Of a stretch of DNA of 24,001 bases, positions 7,117 to 14,902 are shown piece by piece; positions within the stretch are counted from its first letter, which is position 1, and each line of letters starts with the position of its first letter. This DNA comes from a virus: positions 1 through 24,001 of IMG/VR virus record IMGVR_UViG_3300046450_001838. The stretch is one strand, 5' to 3'. The position numbers were made by a program, and so were the translations under genes. The notes under the pieces were generated by a model. It did not search any database and had not been told where the DNA came from. It was given only the letters and a program-made list of their open reading frames with translations.

Positions 7117-8649
7117 TTAACCAATCACCACGGCCCTATAGTCCGTGCCCGTAGCGGGTGCCGTACTAAAGGTAATGGTAACCGTATTCGTTGTAGCATG
7201 TGCAATGTCAACCTCAACTTCAGCATATGGAGAATCCGACTGATATACAGTCACATCCACATCCCTAGTTGCAAGATTATGTGTCACCGTAAAGGCAGCA
7301 GTAGAATCGTCACCAGTTAAAGTTGCAACACCCCTTGTGAGAAAACTCAAAGCAGTCTTTGCTGTTGCTACAGAAGTGTATCCACCACCATTCCCAATGG
7401 GAAGAGTGCCAGTTACGGCTCCTGTAGTTAAATCAATGGTATCTCGACTCAGCACACCAGAGGTGAGAGTAAGACCATCTCCGTCAATGTCACTAGCAAT
7501 CGTAATACCAGAAGCGCTAGTTGTAAGCCCTGAGTTGGTATCAAGATTGATAGAAATAGCATTACCAGCCTTAGTAATACCATCGCCGGCAGTGATGCCG
7601 GAAGCAGAAGCAAAGTGAGTCCACACAATTGATGTAGAACCCAACGTGATCGGATCATTTGTAGTGATTACATACTGATGATCCCCATTTACTGTACCTT
7701 CATTAACCCAAACAAACGCACCGCCAATCGCCTCACTGGAGACGTCCATGTCAGTTGACCGACTGGCCGCTCCTGAAGCAACTACAACATAAACACCATT
7801 CTCAGTAGCAGTAGTCTGATTCTTTAAGAGAACACGATCACCAGTTGCAAGAGTAACACCATCAATAGCATCGCCATTCTCAAGCGCAGTAGCAATTGCA
7901 ACGTTTGCAGTGCTCGCCGCCCTGACAGGATCTTTAACATTCAGCCCCTGCTTGGTGGCATCGACATAAGCTTTGGTTGCAGCATCGGTATCAGCAGTTG
8001 GAGTACCAACGCTTGCAATACGCTGAGAGTTGGCAGAGACCGTAGAGGTTGGTGCCGCCATCTCATCCAAACGATTAGTCTGAACCTGAGTATCGAAGTC
8101 AGAAACCGTACTTGCAGTCTGCGTTCCGGTATGGTTAGCTCTTGCTAGATGGTAAGACCCTTCTTGGCCGTCAAGCAAATCGGCATCAAGACTAGTGCCT
8201 GTGCCATCTACTGTTAGCAGAAGAGTGAGTATCTCAGCAGCGGTTAGATCTGCAGTAGATCCATCTTCAATATTGAGAATAGATCTAACTTCAGCCGCTG
8301 TCTTGTTTTCTGGAGTATTATCACTTGTTGCATACAAGAAACTTGTAGCGTTGTAATCCGTCTCCATAACCGCACCAGCGGCATTGACGTTTGTTGCATC
8401 TGTAACATCTGCTGCAGCTTCGATAGCGTCCAGCTTCGTTTCATCAGCCGCAGTAAACCTGTTAACAATCTCCCATGCCGAATTCGCCCGCAAGTAGAGT
8501 TTGTCAGAAACCGTGTCGTAGTAAACCTGACCGTCACTGGGGGACGATGGCGCAGTACTTAGATTCTGCACTACAGCATTTCTTAATTCATTTTTATTCA
8601 GGTCAATATATGACTCTATGTCAATAGGGACCAAAAACTTTTTAGCCAT
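7117..8649 (-). CDS. Tail fibre protein
   Basis: This 510-residue fibre-like protein opens with an N-terminal module (DLNKNELRNAVVQNL, then SSPSDGQVYYDT and KLYLRANSAWE, residues 18-60) that is very common in phage fibres. ADETKLDAIEAAADVTD (68-84) and PTADTDAATKAYVDAT (217-232) are standard shaft segments. Residues about 265-345 (ATGDRVLLKNQ, then NGVYVV and VWTHF) share a fold with residues 150-240 of the 1190-residue fibre. The C-terminus (HNLATRDVDVTVYQ...ITFSTAPATGTDYRAVVIG) is a compact beta domain like those at fibre tips. The ribosome binding site is strong (AGGAGGAAATAAA ATG). Confidence 0.8.
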   Translation of the reverse strand: MAKKFLVPIDIESYIDLNKNELRNAVVQNLSTAPSSPSDGQVYYDTVSDKLYLRANSAWEIVNRFTAADETKLDAIEAAADVTDATNVNAAGAVMETDYNATSFLYATSDNTPENKTAAEVRSILNIEDGSTADLTAAEILTLLLTVDGTGTSLDADLLDGQEGSYHLARANHTGTQTASTVSDFDTQVQTNRLDEMAAPTSTVSANSQRIASVGTPTADTDAATKAYVDATKQGLNVKDPVRAASTANVAIATALENGDAIDGVTLATGDRVLLKNQTTATENGVYVVVASGAASRSTDMDVSSEAIGGAFVWVNEGTVNGDHQYVITTNDPITLGSTSIVWTHFASASGITAGDGITKAGNAISINLDTNSGLTTSASGITIASDIDGDGLTLTSGVLSRDTIDLTTGAVTGTLPIGNGGGYTSVATAKTALSFLTRGVATLTGDDSTAAFTVTHNLATRDVDVTVYQSDSPYAEVEVDIAHATTNTVTITFSTAPATGTDYRAVVIG

Positions 8650-8660
8650 TTTATTTCCTC

Positions 8661-8981
8661 CTAGACTATAATTGCCTTACCGGCAAAAGCATTATCAAAT
8701 GTTGCTACCACTTGATTGATCGAATTGTGTTTAATATCTCCAATAACATGATTTCCAGCAGAATCGATAATATCTATTGAAGGATATCGACCTTGATTAT
8801 GGTTTATTGTCCACGTTGCGCTTGCTGAACTCTGATCATGAACTACCGTACTGGCTACACCGTCAGCACCGGTAGGCCCCTGAGGCCCCTGAGGCCCCGT
8901 AGCGGTACCAGTTAAAACTATAGTTGGTGTACCCTCTATAGTTAAAGTATTTAATGCATCCGTTTCAACGACATCCGACAT
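8661..8981 (-). CDS. Small collagen-like fibre protein
   Basis: This 106-residue protein has three parts. The first is an N-terminal strand region (TLTIEGTPTIVLTGTATG). The second is a short collagen-like stretch of Gly-X-Y triplets (GPQGPQGPTGADG, about residues 29-41). The third is a C-terminal beta domain (TWTINHNQGRYPSIDIID, then NQVVATFDNAFAGKAIIV) shared with phage fibre tips and receptor-binding domains. The short triple helix could trimerise the protein. The ATG overlaps the upstream stop (TAATG at 8979-8983), so translation is coupled. It is probably a minor tail or head fibre. Confidence 0.7.
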   Translation of the reverse strand: MSDVVETDALNTLTIEGTPTIVLTGTATGPQGPQGPTGADGVASTVVHDQSSASATWTINHNQGRYPSIDIIDSAGNHVIGDIKHNSINQVVATFDNAFAGKAIIV

Positions 8982-9325
8982 TACCTGGTAACCTCCGGTG
9001 TAATACTTACATTACCTTGTACCAGCCTTGTAACCGCCCCGGCTGACGTTACAATTTCTAAATCGTAAACACCAGTATCGGGAGCAGTTAAAGCAGAAGT
9101 TACACTTGACGCAATACCAATAACAATTTCGCCACTCGAATTCAAGGTTATATCGCCAGCAGCGCTAGTCAAATCGATCAAAGCAGAAGTAGCAGCATAA
9201 CTGTTACGAACTTGCATTCGAGCAGTATGAGTGCTTAAGTTGACGACAACGCCGCCAGCCTTATATGTAAACGTTCTTGAAAACGTCTCGCCCTGATTCA
9301 CAATCAAATTGTAATTAAATGCCAT
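8981..9325 (-). CDS. Conserved phage structural protein (baseplate/fibre-like beta domain)
   Basis: This 114-residue protein begins NLIVNQGETFSRTFTY and continues with VVNLSTHTARMQVR and TGVYDLEIVTSAGAVTRLVQG. This pattern of a short all-beta domain is widely seen in phage tail operons and resembles the N-terminal domain of baseplate proteins such as BppU. No enzymatic residues are seen. No ribosome binding site precedes the ATG. Instead a near-consensus promoter (TTGGTA, 17 bases, TATAAT) ends six bases before it, predicting a leaderless mRNA. It begins a run of fibre genes. Its role as a baseplate or fibre-attachment component is inferred. Confidence 0.7.
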   Translation of the reverse strand: MAFNYNLIVNQGETFSRTFTYKAGGVVVNLSTHTARMQVRNSYAATSALIDLTSAAGDITLNSSGEIVIGIASSVTSALTAPDTGVYDLEIVTSAGAVTRLVQGNVSITPEVTR

Positions 9326-9331
9326 GTACTG

Positions 9332-9360
9332 ATTATACCACCCTCGCAGTTTTTTACCAA
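9332..9360 (-). promoter_or_regulatory. Sigma70-type promoter with leaderless start at 9325
   Basis: On the minus strand TTGGTA (9360-9355), a 17-base spacer ending in TGG, and TATAAT (9337-9332) form a strong promoter with an extended -10. Six bases (CAGTAC) separate it from the ATG, so the mRNA should begin at the start codon. Confidence 0.7.
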
Positions 9361-9362
9361 AG

Positions 9363-9737
9363 CTAATCTAGAGTTACATCAAGATCATTTGCAGAAATAG
9401 TAAATGTATCTCCAGATGCAGAAACCACAGAAGCAGAAAGTGCTCCATGAATTAATAGATTACCACCAGTAGAAGCATCAAAAATTCCAATATGAGTTAC
9501 CGTAACAACCGGCATACTCGTAAACGAAATGCTGGAGGAATTAGATACCGCCCCACTCGCCGCTGCACCAAAGGTTGCGGCCTGTCTAGTGACAGCCACT
9601 TCAGTACCTCCAGAACCAGTATCAGTTGGACTACCCACATACAACGCCAAATACACCGTTGTGACCGGTGTATAGGACGTATTCCTCAATGTATGATCAA
9701 GGAGTTTATTTTCTAAATAATTAGACAACCCCGACAT
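9363..9737 (-). CDS. Conserved phage tail-fibre-like protein
   Basis: This 124-residue protein belongs to a family common in phage tail regions. It opens with a short N-terminal helix (SNYLENKLLDHTL). A stretch YLALYVGSPTDTGSGGTEV then precedes TRQAATFGAA, and the signature VTHIGIFDASTGGNLLIHGAL follows before a C-terminal strand. Members are usually annotated as tail fibre or structural proteins; the exact position in the virion is not known to me. A good ribosome binding site (TAGGAAAAC ATG) is present. A short gap (9326-9362) with its own promoter separates it from the next gene. Confidence 0.7.
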   Translation of the reverse strand: MSGLSNYLENKLLDHTLRNTSYTPVTTVYLALYVGSPTDTGSGGTEVAVTRQAATFGAAASGAVSNSSSISFTSMPVVTVTHIGIFDASTGGNLLIHGALSASVVSASGDTFTISANDLDVTLD

Positions 9738-9750
9738 GTTTTCCTACCGC

Positions 9751-10029
9751 CTACTCGCCGTAGTGTTCTTTAACCTGTGCTTGGGTAGCCGTTTCAAATT
9801 GGGTCGTTGCTAGAAGCCGTTTCGCTGTCTCAGCATCTACCAACTGGTAGGGGTGCGCCCTAGTGAAATCGACCTCTCCAACAGAGTACCCATATCCATG
9901 ACGCAAAAATAGCATCTGGTCACCCGACGGTGCCGCAACCTTCTTAGGGGCGGCCTTCGCAACAGGGGGTGCTTCGACTTCAGCATTCTTTAAATCTTCA
10001 GTTGTAACTACATCTTTTTTATCAGCCAT
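9751..10029 (-). CDS. Small basic-linker phage protein, unknown function
   Basis: The preferred start is the ATG at 10029 (MADKKDVVTTEDL), giving 92 residues. An in-frame ATG cluster at 10056 would add nine residues, but lies inside the promoter and has no ribosome binding site. The N-terminal third is Ala/Pro/Lys-rich (VAKAAPKKVAAP) and likely disordered. The C-terminal part (FLRHGYGYSVGEVDFTRAHPYQLV, then AKRLLATTQFETAT) may fold as a small domain. It is the first gene after the capsid protein, a slot often used for head-completion or connector proteins, but no family is recognised. The promoter at 10037-10065 would make its mRNA leaderless. Confidence 0.6.
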   Translation of the reverse strand: MADKKDVVTTEDLKNAEVEAPPVAKAAPKKVAAPSGDQMLFLRHGYGYSVGEVDFTRAHPYQLVDAETAKRLLATTQFETATQAQVKEHYGE

Positions 10030-10036
10030 AATGAAT

Positions 10037-10065
10037 ATCTTACCACACATCATCATCTAATGCAA
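10037..10065 (-). promoter_or_regulatory. Promoter of the tail-gene block, leaderless start at 10029
   Basis: On the minus strand TTGCAT (10065-10060), a 17-base spacer ending TGG, and TAAGAT (10042-10037) form a promoter. Seven bases follow before ATG at 10029. It lies directly after the terminator-like hairpin that closes the capsid unit. Confidence 0.6.
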
Positions 10066-10073
10066 TAACAGAA

Positions 10074-10108
10074 CACCCCCGAGTGGCATCGAAGCCAACC
10101 CGGGGGTG
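10074..10108 (-). terminator. GC-rich hairpin downstream of the capsid gene
   Basis: CACCCCCG (10074-10081) pairs with CGGGGGTG (10101-10108), with an inner TGGC/GCCA stem. On the minus strand it is followed by TTCTGTTATT, a U-rich but interrupted tail. It probably terminates, or protects, the capsid transcript. Confidence 0.7.
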
Positions 10109-10117
10109 CCTGGTGGT

Positions 10118-10134
10118 GGTTTAGGATCTAAACC
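10118..10134. terminator. Second hairpin between capsid gene and terminator
   Basis: GGTTTAG and CTAAACC form a perfect 7-bp stem with a GAT loop, 24 bases after the capsid stop. It has no T-run. With the GC-rich hairpin that follows it may stabilise the 3' end of the capsid mRNA. Confidence 0.5.
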
Positions 10135-10157
10135 ATATATTGTATCCGCAAACTTAA

Positions 10158-11180
10158 TTAGGCCCTGATTTTAACATCCTGGCTTATCACATAAGCTTCA
10201 GCGTTCTCGATGTTCTGAGCAACCCTGTTGAACTGCGTGTACTCAATTGTGTCCTTCTTCGGCTTGAACTCACGGTAAACCGTGATCTCACGCTGAATAC
10301 CAACAACATGATTGTTGGGGAACGTCAAAATAATGTAACCGTGATTTCCACTGGGGCTAGCATACGTTCCAGCGACGTCCTCTGGCATGAGGGGAACCTC
10401 AACCAAAGGAATACCGAATGGAGCAAGCCCCGTTGAACCGGGACCTCCGTTAGGACCACCCGGATTGCTGTAAAGCCTATCACCCATAGTAGAACCGGGC
10501 GAAGGCGCACCAGCGGTAGCCTCAGTTGCAGAATTTGGATTCTGCAATGTGTAGATAGTGTCCTGAACAATGCCAGGGCCACTAAAGTACCGCAACTCGT
10601 TACGACGCTGCAAGTACTTGTTCGGCATCTTACGCAAAACTGCATCATAAGACGCACGACTCACATTGGATCCAAGCCCGTCGTGAGTAACACCACTTGC
10701 CTTACCCAGCTTAACAAAGCCGTCCTGAGCTTTAAGTAGCCCATTGGCGCTTGTGGTATCACCATTAATCAGAAGATCATCCATATCGTTCGACGTCTGA
10801 CGCGCCATAACCTGAGCGATATGATCCTCCAAGGAGTCACCAGCAATGTTGTCCTCAAGGGACTCAGTGCTGACCTCCCAATCCAACCGGAGCTTAACTG
10901 TCGTTAAAGCGACCTTCGTAAAGGTCACGGCAGAATTAGCACCCGTATCGGAAGCCTCAGTTGCTTTTGCGAGCAACCGTGTTCCAACTGACAACTTATC
11001 GATTTCCATAGAAGGATTGCTCATACGAACAACCCTAGACTGCTGCATAAGAACAGACTGATCGATAACGAAGTCAAGGAAACGGTTAGCCTGAGCGGGC
11101 TTTAAAATACCGCCAGAAGCCGCATTTACAACAGAGGTAGTAACCTCATTTGCTTTTTGAAGTAATTCTTCGTTAGCCAT
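10158..11180 (-). CDS. Major capsid protein, HK97-fold type
   Basis: This 340-residue protein is the most likely major capsid protein. An N-terminal helix (MANEELLQKANEVTTSVVNA) is followed by FLDFVIDQSVLMQQSRVV and LRLDWEVSTESLEDNIAGDSLEDHIAQVMARQTSNDMDDLLING, the spine-helix and P-domain pattern of many phage capsid proteins. It ends in a segment (GIQREITVYREFKPKKDTIEYTQF) typical of the C-terminal strands. A Gly/Pro-rich insertion (about 222-253, including NPGGPNGGPGSTG) is probably a surface loop. It lies directly after the protease-scaffold gene, as usual in HK97-like modules. The ribosome binding site is strong (AGGAGGAAATTATAA ATG). Confidence 0.85.
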   Translation of the reverse strand: MANEELLQKANEVTTSVVNAASGGILKPAQANRFLDFVIDQSVLMQQSRVVRMSNPSMEIDKLSVGTRLLAKATEASDTGANSAVTFTKVALTTVKLRLDWEVSTESLEDNIAGDSLEDHIAQVMARQTSNDMDDLLINGDTTSANGLLKAQDGFVKLGKASGVTHDGLGSNVSRASYDAVLRKMPNKYLQRRNELRYFSGPGIVQDTIYTLQNPNSATEATAGAPSPGSTMGDRLYSNPGGPNGGPGSTGLAPFGIPLVEVPLMPEDVAGTYASPSGNHGYIILTFPNNHVVGIQREITVYREFKPKKDTIEYTQFNRVAQNIENAEAYVISQDVKIRA

Positions 11181-11193
11181 TTATAATTTCCTC

Positions 11194-12525
11194 CTAAGAC
11201 TCGTATCCAAGAGACTTAATCAAATCCTGAGGAAGGAACAGATTGCCCCAGAATGACTCTGGCGCCTTATCTTCAACCGCCTTGGCGATTACTTCCTCTT
11301 CTTCGTCTGTCTCATCAACACTCTTTTTAATTGCACCAGCATTCTCAACGGTTTCAACACGAGTGTTGATCACATCGAGACTATTAGTGACTGATTTTGT
11401 TGACTCATCAACCTTAGCTGTGAGTTCATCCTGCTTCTCGGTCATTGCATTAATGGCAGAGGCCAGTTTCTCTTCAATAAAAGTTTCTACCTTTGCGGCA
11501 GAAGCCTCAGAATGAGAAGCTAGCTTTTCATCAATGACGGTTCCTAGAGCTGCAGTGAGTTCATCGATATTCATATCAATATCATCTCCTTCATTGGTTT
11601 CGTCTGCCATCAGCGCAATCTCTTCCACTTCGACAGTATGTTTTTCTATATCGTCTTCATCAGAATCAACAACAACATCCGACTCCGCATTAGCGGGATC
11701 GGACATCCATGTCAAGAACCTCTGAAGAAGTGAGATCTTTTCTTCCAACTCAGCGCCCTCAAAAGCCCCGTCAAGTGGCGGGGTTTCATCAGACGTAGTT
11801 AGAACGTCCGTATCTTCCATGTATGTAACCATATCAGAATAATTCTTATTATGCAAGTCTTTCACAACATTGCAGCTACAACCATCGTCTTTCACAATAG
11901 TGCAGTGGCATTCACCACAATCACATGTCGATCCAGAACATTCGGTTTTTTCAATTACATCATTCTTAATACAAACAATTGTATCACCAATTTTATTACA
12001 TTCAATTTCATCAATTGCGAGAGCGTAAGACAAGCCCTCATCGTCGGACTTGATCAGTGTTATGTTGGCAACTGGATTTGCTGGATTATCCACCAAACTC
12101 AACTCACCAAGCTCATACTTGGTAACCACACTAACGGGTTGACCACGAAACTTTCTTGTCTCGTCTTCCTTGCGTTCGAGAATTCGACCACCGATAGAGA
12201 ACGCACCAAGAGTGCCATCCAAAACCTTCTGCCAAGTATCCTCTGCTCCCTTCGAAATATAAGCAGAAACTTCCACACCTCTATAGATGTTTCCATTTTC
12301 GTTAATCTCAACGGGACGATGACCTACAGCTTTACCTACAGCCAAAGGCTGGTGCATCTCGCGTATATTGCCCTGCCAATCTTTAAATGCCGTCATAGAC
12401 GCGTCAAAATCAACGACGTCTCCCGACTTATCTACATTGTCAGCAGTAGCTACCCCAACCACAACCCTCTCTTCATTTTTAACTAAAGAGATAGGAAAGA
12501 TTAGTTGTAAATTTTCGCCATGCAT
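11194..12525 (-). CDS. Prohead protease fused to scaffold-like domain, with Cys-rich linker
   Basis: This 443-residue protein has three parts. Residues 1-158 match phage prohead proteases: VVVGVATADNVDKSGDVVD, MHQPLAVGKAVG (H58), GAFSIGGRI (S110) and YELGELSLVDNPANP (E138 or E141), giving a candidate His-Ser-Glu triad. Residues 176-218 hold nine cysteines, including CDCGECHC and CSC, an unusual likely metal-binding insert. Residues about 255-400 are acidic and helical (IDEKLASHSEASAAKVETFIEEKLASAI, shown in part as IDEKLASHSEAS), like a delta-domain scaffold. By family logic it cleaves scaffold and capsid N-termini during head maturation. It has a strong ribosome binding site (AAGGAGGCAATAAT) and its own promoter at 12557-12585. 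Confidence 0.8.
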   Translation of the reverse strand: MHGENLQLIFPISLVKNEERVVVGVATADNVDKSGDVVDFDASMTAFKDWQGNIREMHQPLAVGKAVGHRPVEINENGNIYRGVEVSAYISKGAEDTWQKVLDGTLGAFSIGGRILERKEDETRKFRGQPVSVVTKYELGELSLVDNPANPVANITLIKSDDEGLSYALAIDEIECNKIGDTIVCIKNDVIEKTECSGSTCDCGECHCTIVKDDGCSCNVVKDLHNKNYSDMVTYMEDTDVLTTSDETPPLDGAFEGAELEEKISLLQRFLTWMSDPANAESDVVVDSDEDDIEKHTVEVEEIALMADETNEGDDIDMNIDELTAALGTVIDEKLASHSEASAAKVETFIEEKLASAINAMTEKQDELTAKVDESTKSVTNSLDVINTRVETVENAGAIKKSVDETDEEEEVIAKAVEDKAPESFWGNLFLPQDLIKSLGYES

Positions 12526-12556
12526 ATTATTGCCTCCTTATGAAGCTATGGGAACT

Positions 12557-12585
12557 ATTGTAACATATATCTGATTTAATTACAA
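12557..12585 (-). promoter_or_regulatory. Strong promoter of the protease-capsid unit
   Basis: On the minus strand TTGTAA (12585-12580), a 17-base spacer ending TGT, and TACAAT (12562-12557) form a near-consensus sigma70-type promoter with an extended -10. Transcription would start near 12550, leaving a leader with an AAGGAGG ribosome binding site before the protease gene. Confidence 0.75.
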
Positions 12586-12591
12586 TAAGTC

Positions 12592-12849
12592 TTAACCCAC
12601 AGCAAAAACAGCCAGAGTAACAGACGCGGTGATCACTTCAAATTGAGTGTAGTCACCAGGAATGCAAACGTACTCCGAACCGCCAGCAGGAATTGATACA
12701 GACATGTTGCCATTAAGCTTTACTGTGGCAGCAGTCGATGCATGAGTATTATGAAAATAAATGCCATCAGTATGATGACCCAAACTTACTGTTGAATCAG
12801 TACTAGATACACCGGTACTTGCATATGTTATACTACTATTTCCGTACAT
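12592..12849 (-). CDS. Small beta-rich phage protein, possible virion component
   Basis: This 85-residue protein is made mostly of short strands (TDSTVSLGHHTDGIYFHN, then STAATVKLNGNMSVSIPAGGSEYVCIPGDYTQFEVI), with the look of a single beta-sandwich. It lies between the portal and protease genes. It has a clear ribosome binding site (AGGAGGACGAA ATG) nine bases after the portal stop. A capsid decoration or head-fibre role is possible from position and fold type only; the family is not recognised. The capsid-unit promoter follows immediately after its stop. Confidence 0.6.
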   Translation of the reverse strand: MYGNSSITYASTGVSSTDSTVSLGHHTDGIYFHNTHASTAATVKLNGNMSVSIPAGGSEYVCIPGDYTQFEVITASVTLAVFAVG

Positions 12850-12858
12850 TTCGTCCTC

Positions 12859-14520
12859 CTATTTTTCTTGTTCACGAACCCCGTCCGTGTCTTGTGCAGA
12901 GCCTCTTTCATTGCTGGCCTCGGGGTTCGCAGAGTCGTCTCCATTAGCAGGGGTATCAGCATTGTCGTTACCCTCAGGAGCGCCCTCTGGCCTTTTTGGC
13001 TCTTCCTCTACCATGTCTTCACCAGTGAACGGATTGACACCCGTCTGCATAAGCAACTCCATCTTCCTAATATTGCTGGGGAATGGAAGTTCCTCATCAC
13101 CATCGTCACGGTCGGGGAGACCCAACATGTTACGCACTTCATTTGGTGAAACCACTTCAGTACGCAGATATCTATCTCTAATCTTAGACTGCACATCTTC
13201 GTCAACCAAATCAATCTGCTCAAATCTAAAATCAAGAAGATCAGTGAATTCTTTAACTATGTTGTTAATTTTCTTTTCTATGATCTTTTGATCCGGTCCC
13301 ACAACTTGAACCTTAAATGTCTTATCCGCATCTCTAGATACGGCTAGGTTGGCATTATCATATACGCCAACCTTTGGGGCCGGAACTCGGTTTGCAACTA
13401 GAATTTCATCACGATTAGACTTTCTATACTTATCGAATGAAGCATCTTGAATACTGGCTTCTAGTTTCTCAAATTTAATATCTACATCACCACCAAGTGA
13501 GGCTGGCAGAGGAACGATCAACGTTCCGTGATTTCTGCCCTTAACTTCCGTCCTGAAATAGTTCACCAATTCCTGCTTGGACTTATTACTAAGCTTAGCT
13601 CCCTTAAGAATAATTGCATATCTAGGAATCGCTTTATTTTCAAAATAATCGATATTGTAATTCTTGGCATACTTATCACCCAGGATGGCACCAATAGCAG
13701 TTACAGCCGATGGCACTCCGTAATAGTTGCTGGTGGGTGTATACGCCTTAAAATGAATAATCTCATTAGGGCGTCCGTCATTATTTATGGGATCCGACGT
13801 TTCTAAATCTTGGAAGTTTCTAAAGAAAACCGATTGAATCTTGTTATGTCGCGCTATCTGAACATATCCATCCCTCTGCCTTCTTACACGCATGTTAACG
13901 GAGGGGATGTGACCAATGTAACCAATCTTGCCGGAATTGGTTCTTCCGATCTCAAGATAAGCATTACCGACAGCGAGATAATCAATCCACAATTTAACCA
14001 TAGTCTCAACAAATGTATCTTCTAGATTTGATTCATCCAACAAAATGTGTAACTTCTTTTTTTCACGAACCAATTCTAGTCTAACTTTTTGTCTTTTATC
14101 AGCAGTATCCGCTCTCTCAATGCGTCGCTTAGTTTTTTCAGAATCTTGAAACATGTACCCTAAAGCTACAGTGTTTGCAACACGAGCATTAATGGCAGCA
14201 AAATGAGTAGTATTAACTTCATATAAGTCAGCTAGAATATTTAAATCATGCGGTGGCTCAATAACATCATACAGCGCATATCCATCAATAGAGTCTGGGC
14301 CAACGGAACGAGACGAGGCATCGCCTAGTCCCTTGTTTGCCTTAGCCGGACTAGCCTTTTCAAGCTTTTGATGTCGCCTCTTCATCTTGGGCGACTGCCT
14401 AGACAGATCTAGCTTTTTAAATGGATCATCGCTCTTATACTCAAGAGATACCTGAGTATAGCTAATGTCATCAATTTCAACGCCTAGACTATCTTCTTCT
14501 ACCAACGATGTTTCACCCAT
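12859..14520 (-). CDS. Portal protein, HK97/PBSX-like
   Basis: This 553-residue protein matches phage portal proteins, which form the dodecameric ring at one capsid vertex through which DNA is packaged. Typical elements in order are DLYEVNTTHFAAINARV (wing start), LWIDYLAVGNAYLEI, NEIIHFKAYTPTSNYYGVPS, DKYAKNYNIDYFENKAIPRY, and IKFEKLEASIQDASFDKYRK with the ANRVPAPKVGV segment. A C-terminal stem follows, then a long acidic, Pro/Asn-rich tail (about 495-553). The first 60 residues are a charged, probably disordered extension. The start has AAAGGATAACT ATG, two bases after the upstream stop. Its place before protease and capsid genes fits a standard head module. Confidence 0.88.
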   Translation of the reverse strand: MGETSLVEEDSLGVEIDDISYTQVSLEYKSDDPFKKLDLSRQSPKMKRRHQKLEKASPAKANKGLGDASSRSVGPDSIDGYALYDVIEPPHDLNILADLYEVNTTHFAAINARVANTVALGYMFQDSEKTKRRIERADTADKRQKVRLELVREKKKLHILLDESNLEDTFVETMVKLWIDYLAVGNAYLEIGRTNSGKIGYIGHIPSVNMRVRRQRDGYVQIARHNKIQSVFFRNFQDLETSDPINNDGRPNEIIHFKAYTPTSNYYGVPSAVTAIGAILGDKYAKNYNIDYFENKAIPRYAIILKGAKLSNKSKQELVNYFRTEVKGRNHGTLIVPLPASLGGDVDIKFEKLEASIQDASFDKYRKSNRDEILVANRVPAPKVGVYDNANLAVSRDADKTFKVQVVGPDQKIIEKKINNIVKEFTDLLDFRFEQIDLVDEDVQSKIRDRYLRTEVVSPNEVRNMLGLPDRDDGDEELPFPSNIRKMELLMQTGVNPFTGEDMVEEEPKRPEGAPEGNDNADTPANGDDSANPEASNERGSAQDTDGVREQEK

Positions 14521-14522
14521 AG

Positions 14523-14864
14523 TTATCCTTTATAGGGGGCCACTTCTATTAAAGCATCCTCTACCGGGTCGGGCATTTCCCCTTCACCCAGCCTTCCTTC
14601 TTGCTCTGCTCGCTCACTACCGGAGACCTTTCTTGCGCCATCAATCCAATGAGGCTTTCCCTCGTTGTCTTTTCCAGCCCAATACCTTGCAGCCTCAGCC
14701 ATCTGAGACTCTACCCTACGGTCACCGACCATGCCTTCAGCACACATATAGTTGCCGTCCCCATCAGAAATTAAACCACCGTCCGGCATTTTCCATAGGC
14801 AAACGCCAAAGGCAGACTGAGGTACGATTATACTCTTGCTCTTTTTTACAATCCCGTTACTCAT
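14523..14864 (-). CDS. Conserved phage protein upstream of portal, unknown function
   Basis: This 113-residue soluble protein contains SIIVPQSAFGVCLWKMPDGG, GDGNYMCAEGMVGDRRVESQM and AARYWAG...PHWIDGARKVSGSE, ending in EMPDPVEDALIE. Similar short proteins occur next to the portal gene in environmental phages, but I know no function. Two Cys are present without a metal-site pattern. There is no ribosome binding site. A -10 (TATTCT, in TGATATTCT) ends eight bases upstream and a TTGCTT lies 17 bases further, so a nearly leaderless mRNA is predicted. The portal gene follows two bases after the stop, indicating co-translation. Confidence 0.7.
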   Translation of the reverse strand: MSNGIVKKSKSIIVPQSAFGVCLWKMPDGGLISDGDGNYMCAEGMVGDRRVESQMAEAARYWAGKDNEGKPHWIDGARKVSGSERAEQEGRLGEGEMPDPVEDALIEVAPYKG

Positions 14865-14872
14865 CTATGTGT

Positions 14873-14901
14873 AGAATATCAGATTTTGTATCAAAAAGCA
14901 A
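14873..14901 (-). promoter_or_regulatory. Promoter of the head module, nearly leaderless start at 14864
   Basis: On the minus strand TTGCTT (14901-14896), a 17-base spacer ending TGA, and TATTCT (14878-14873) form a promoter with an extended -10. The ATG at 14864 begins nine bases after the -10, so the leader would be zero to two bases. Confidence 0.5.
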
Positions 14902-14902
14902 T

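Noticed and set aside
11851-12486. A 211-codon plus-strand frame opposite the protease gene
   Set aside because: It is antisense to a well-supported gene, has no ribosome binding site or domain, and its Phe/Thr/Asn-rich sequence is a reverse-frame artefact.
12868-13291. Plus-strand frames opposite the portal C-terminus
   Set aside because: They are shadows of the low-complexity acidic portal tail, with no initiation signal.
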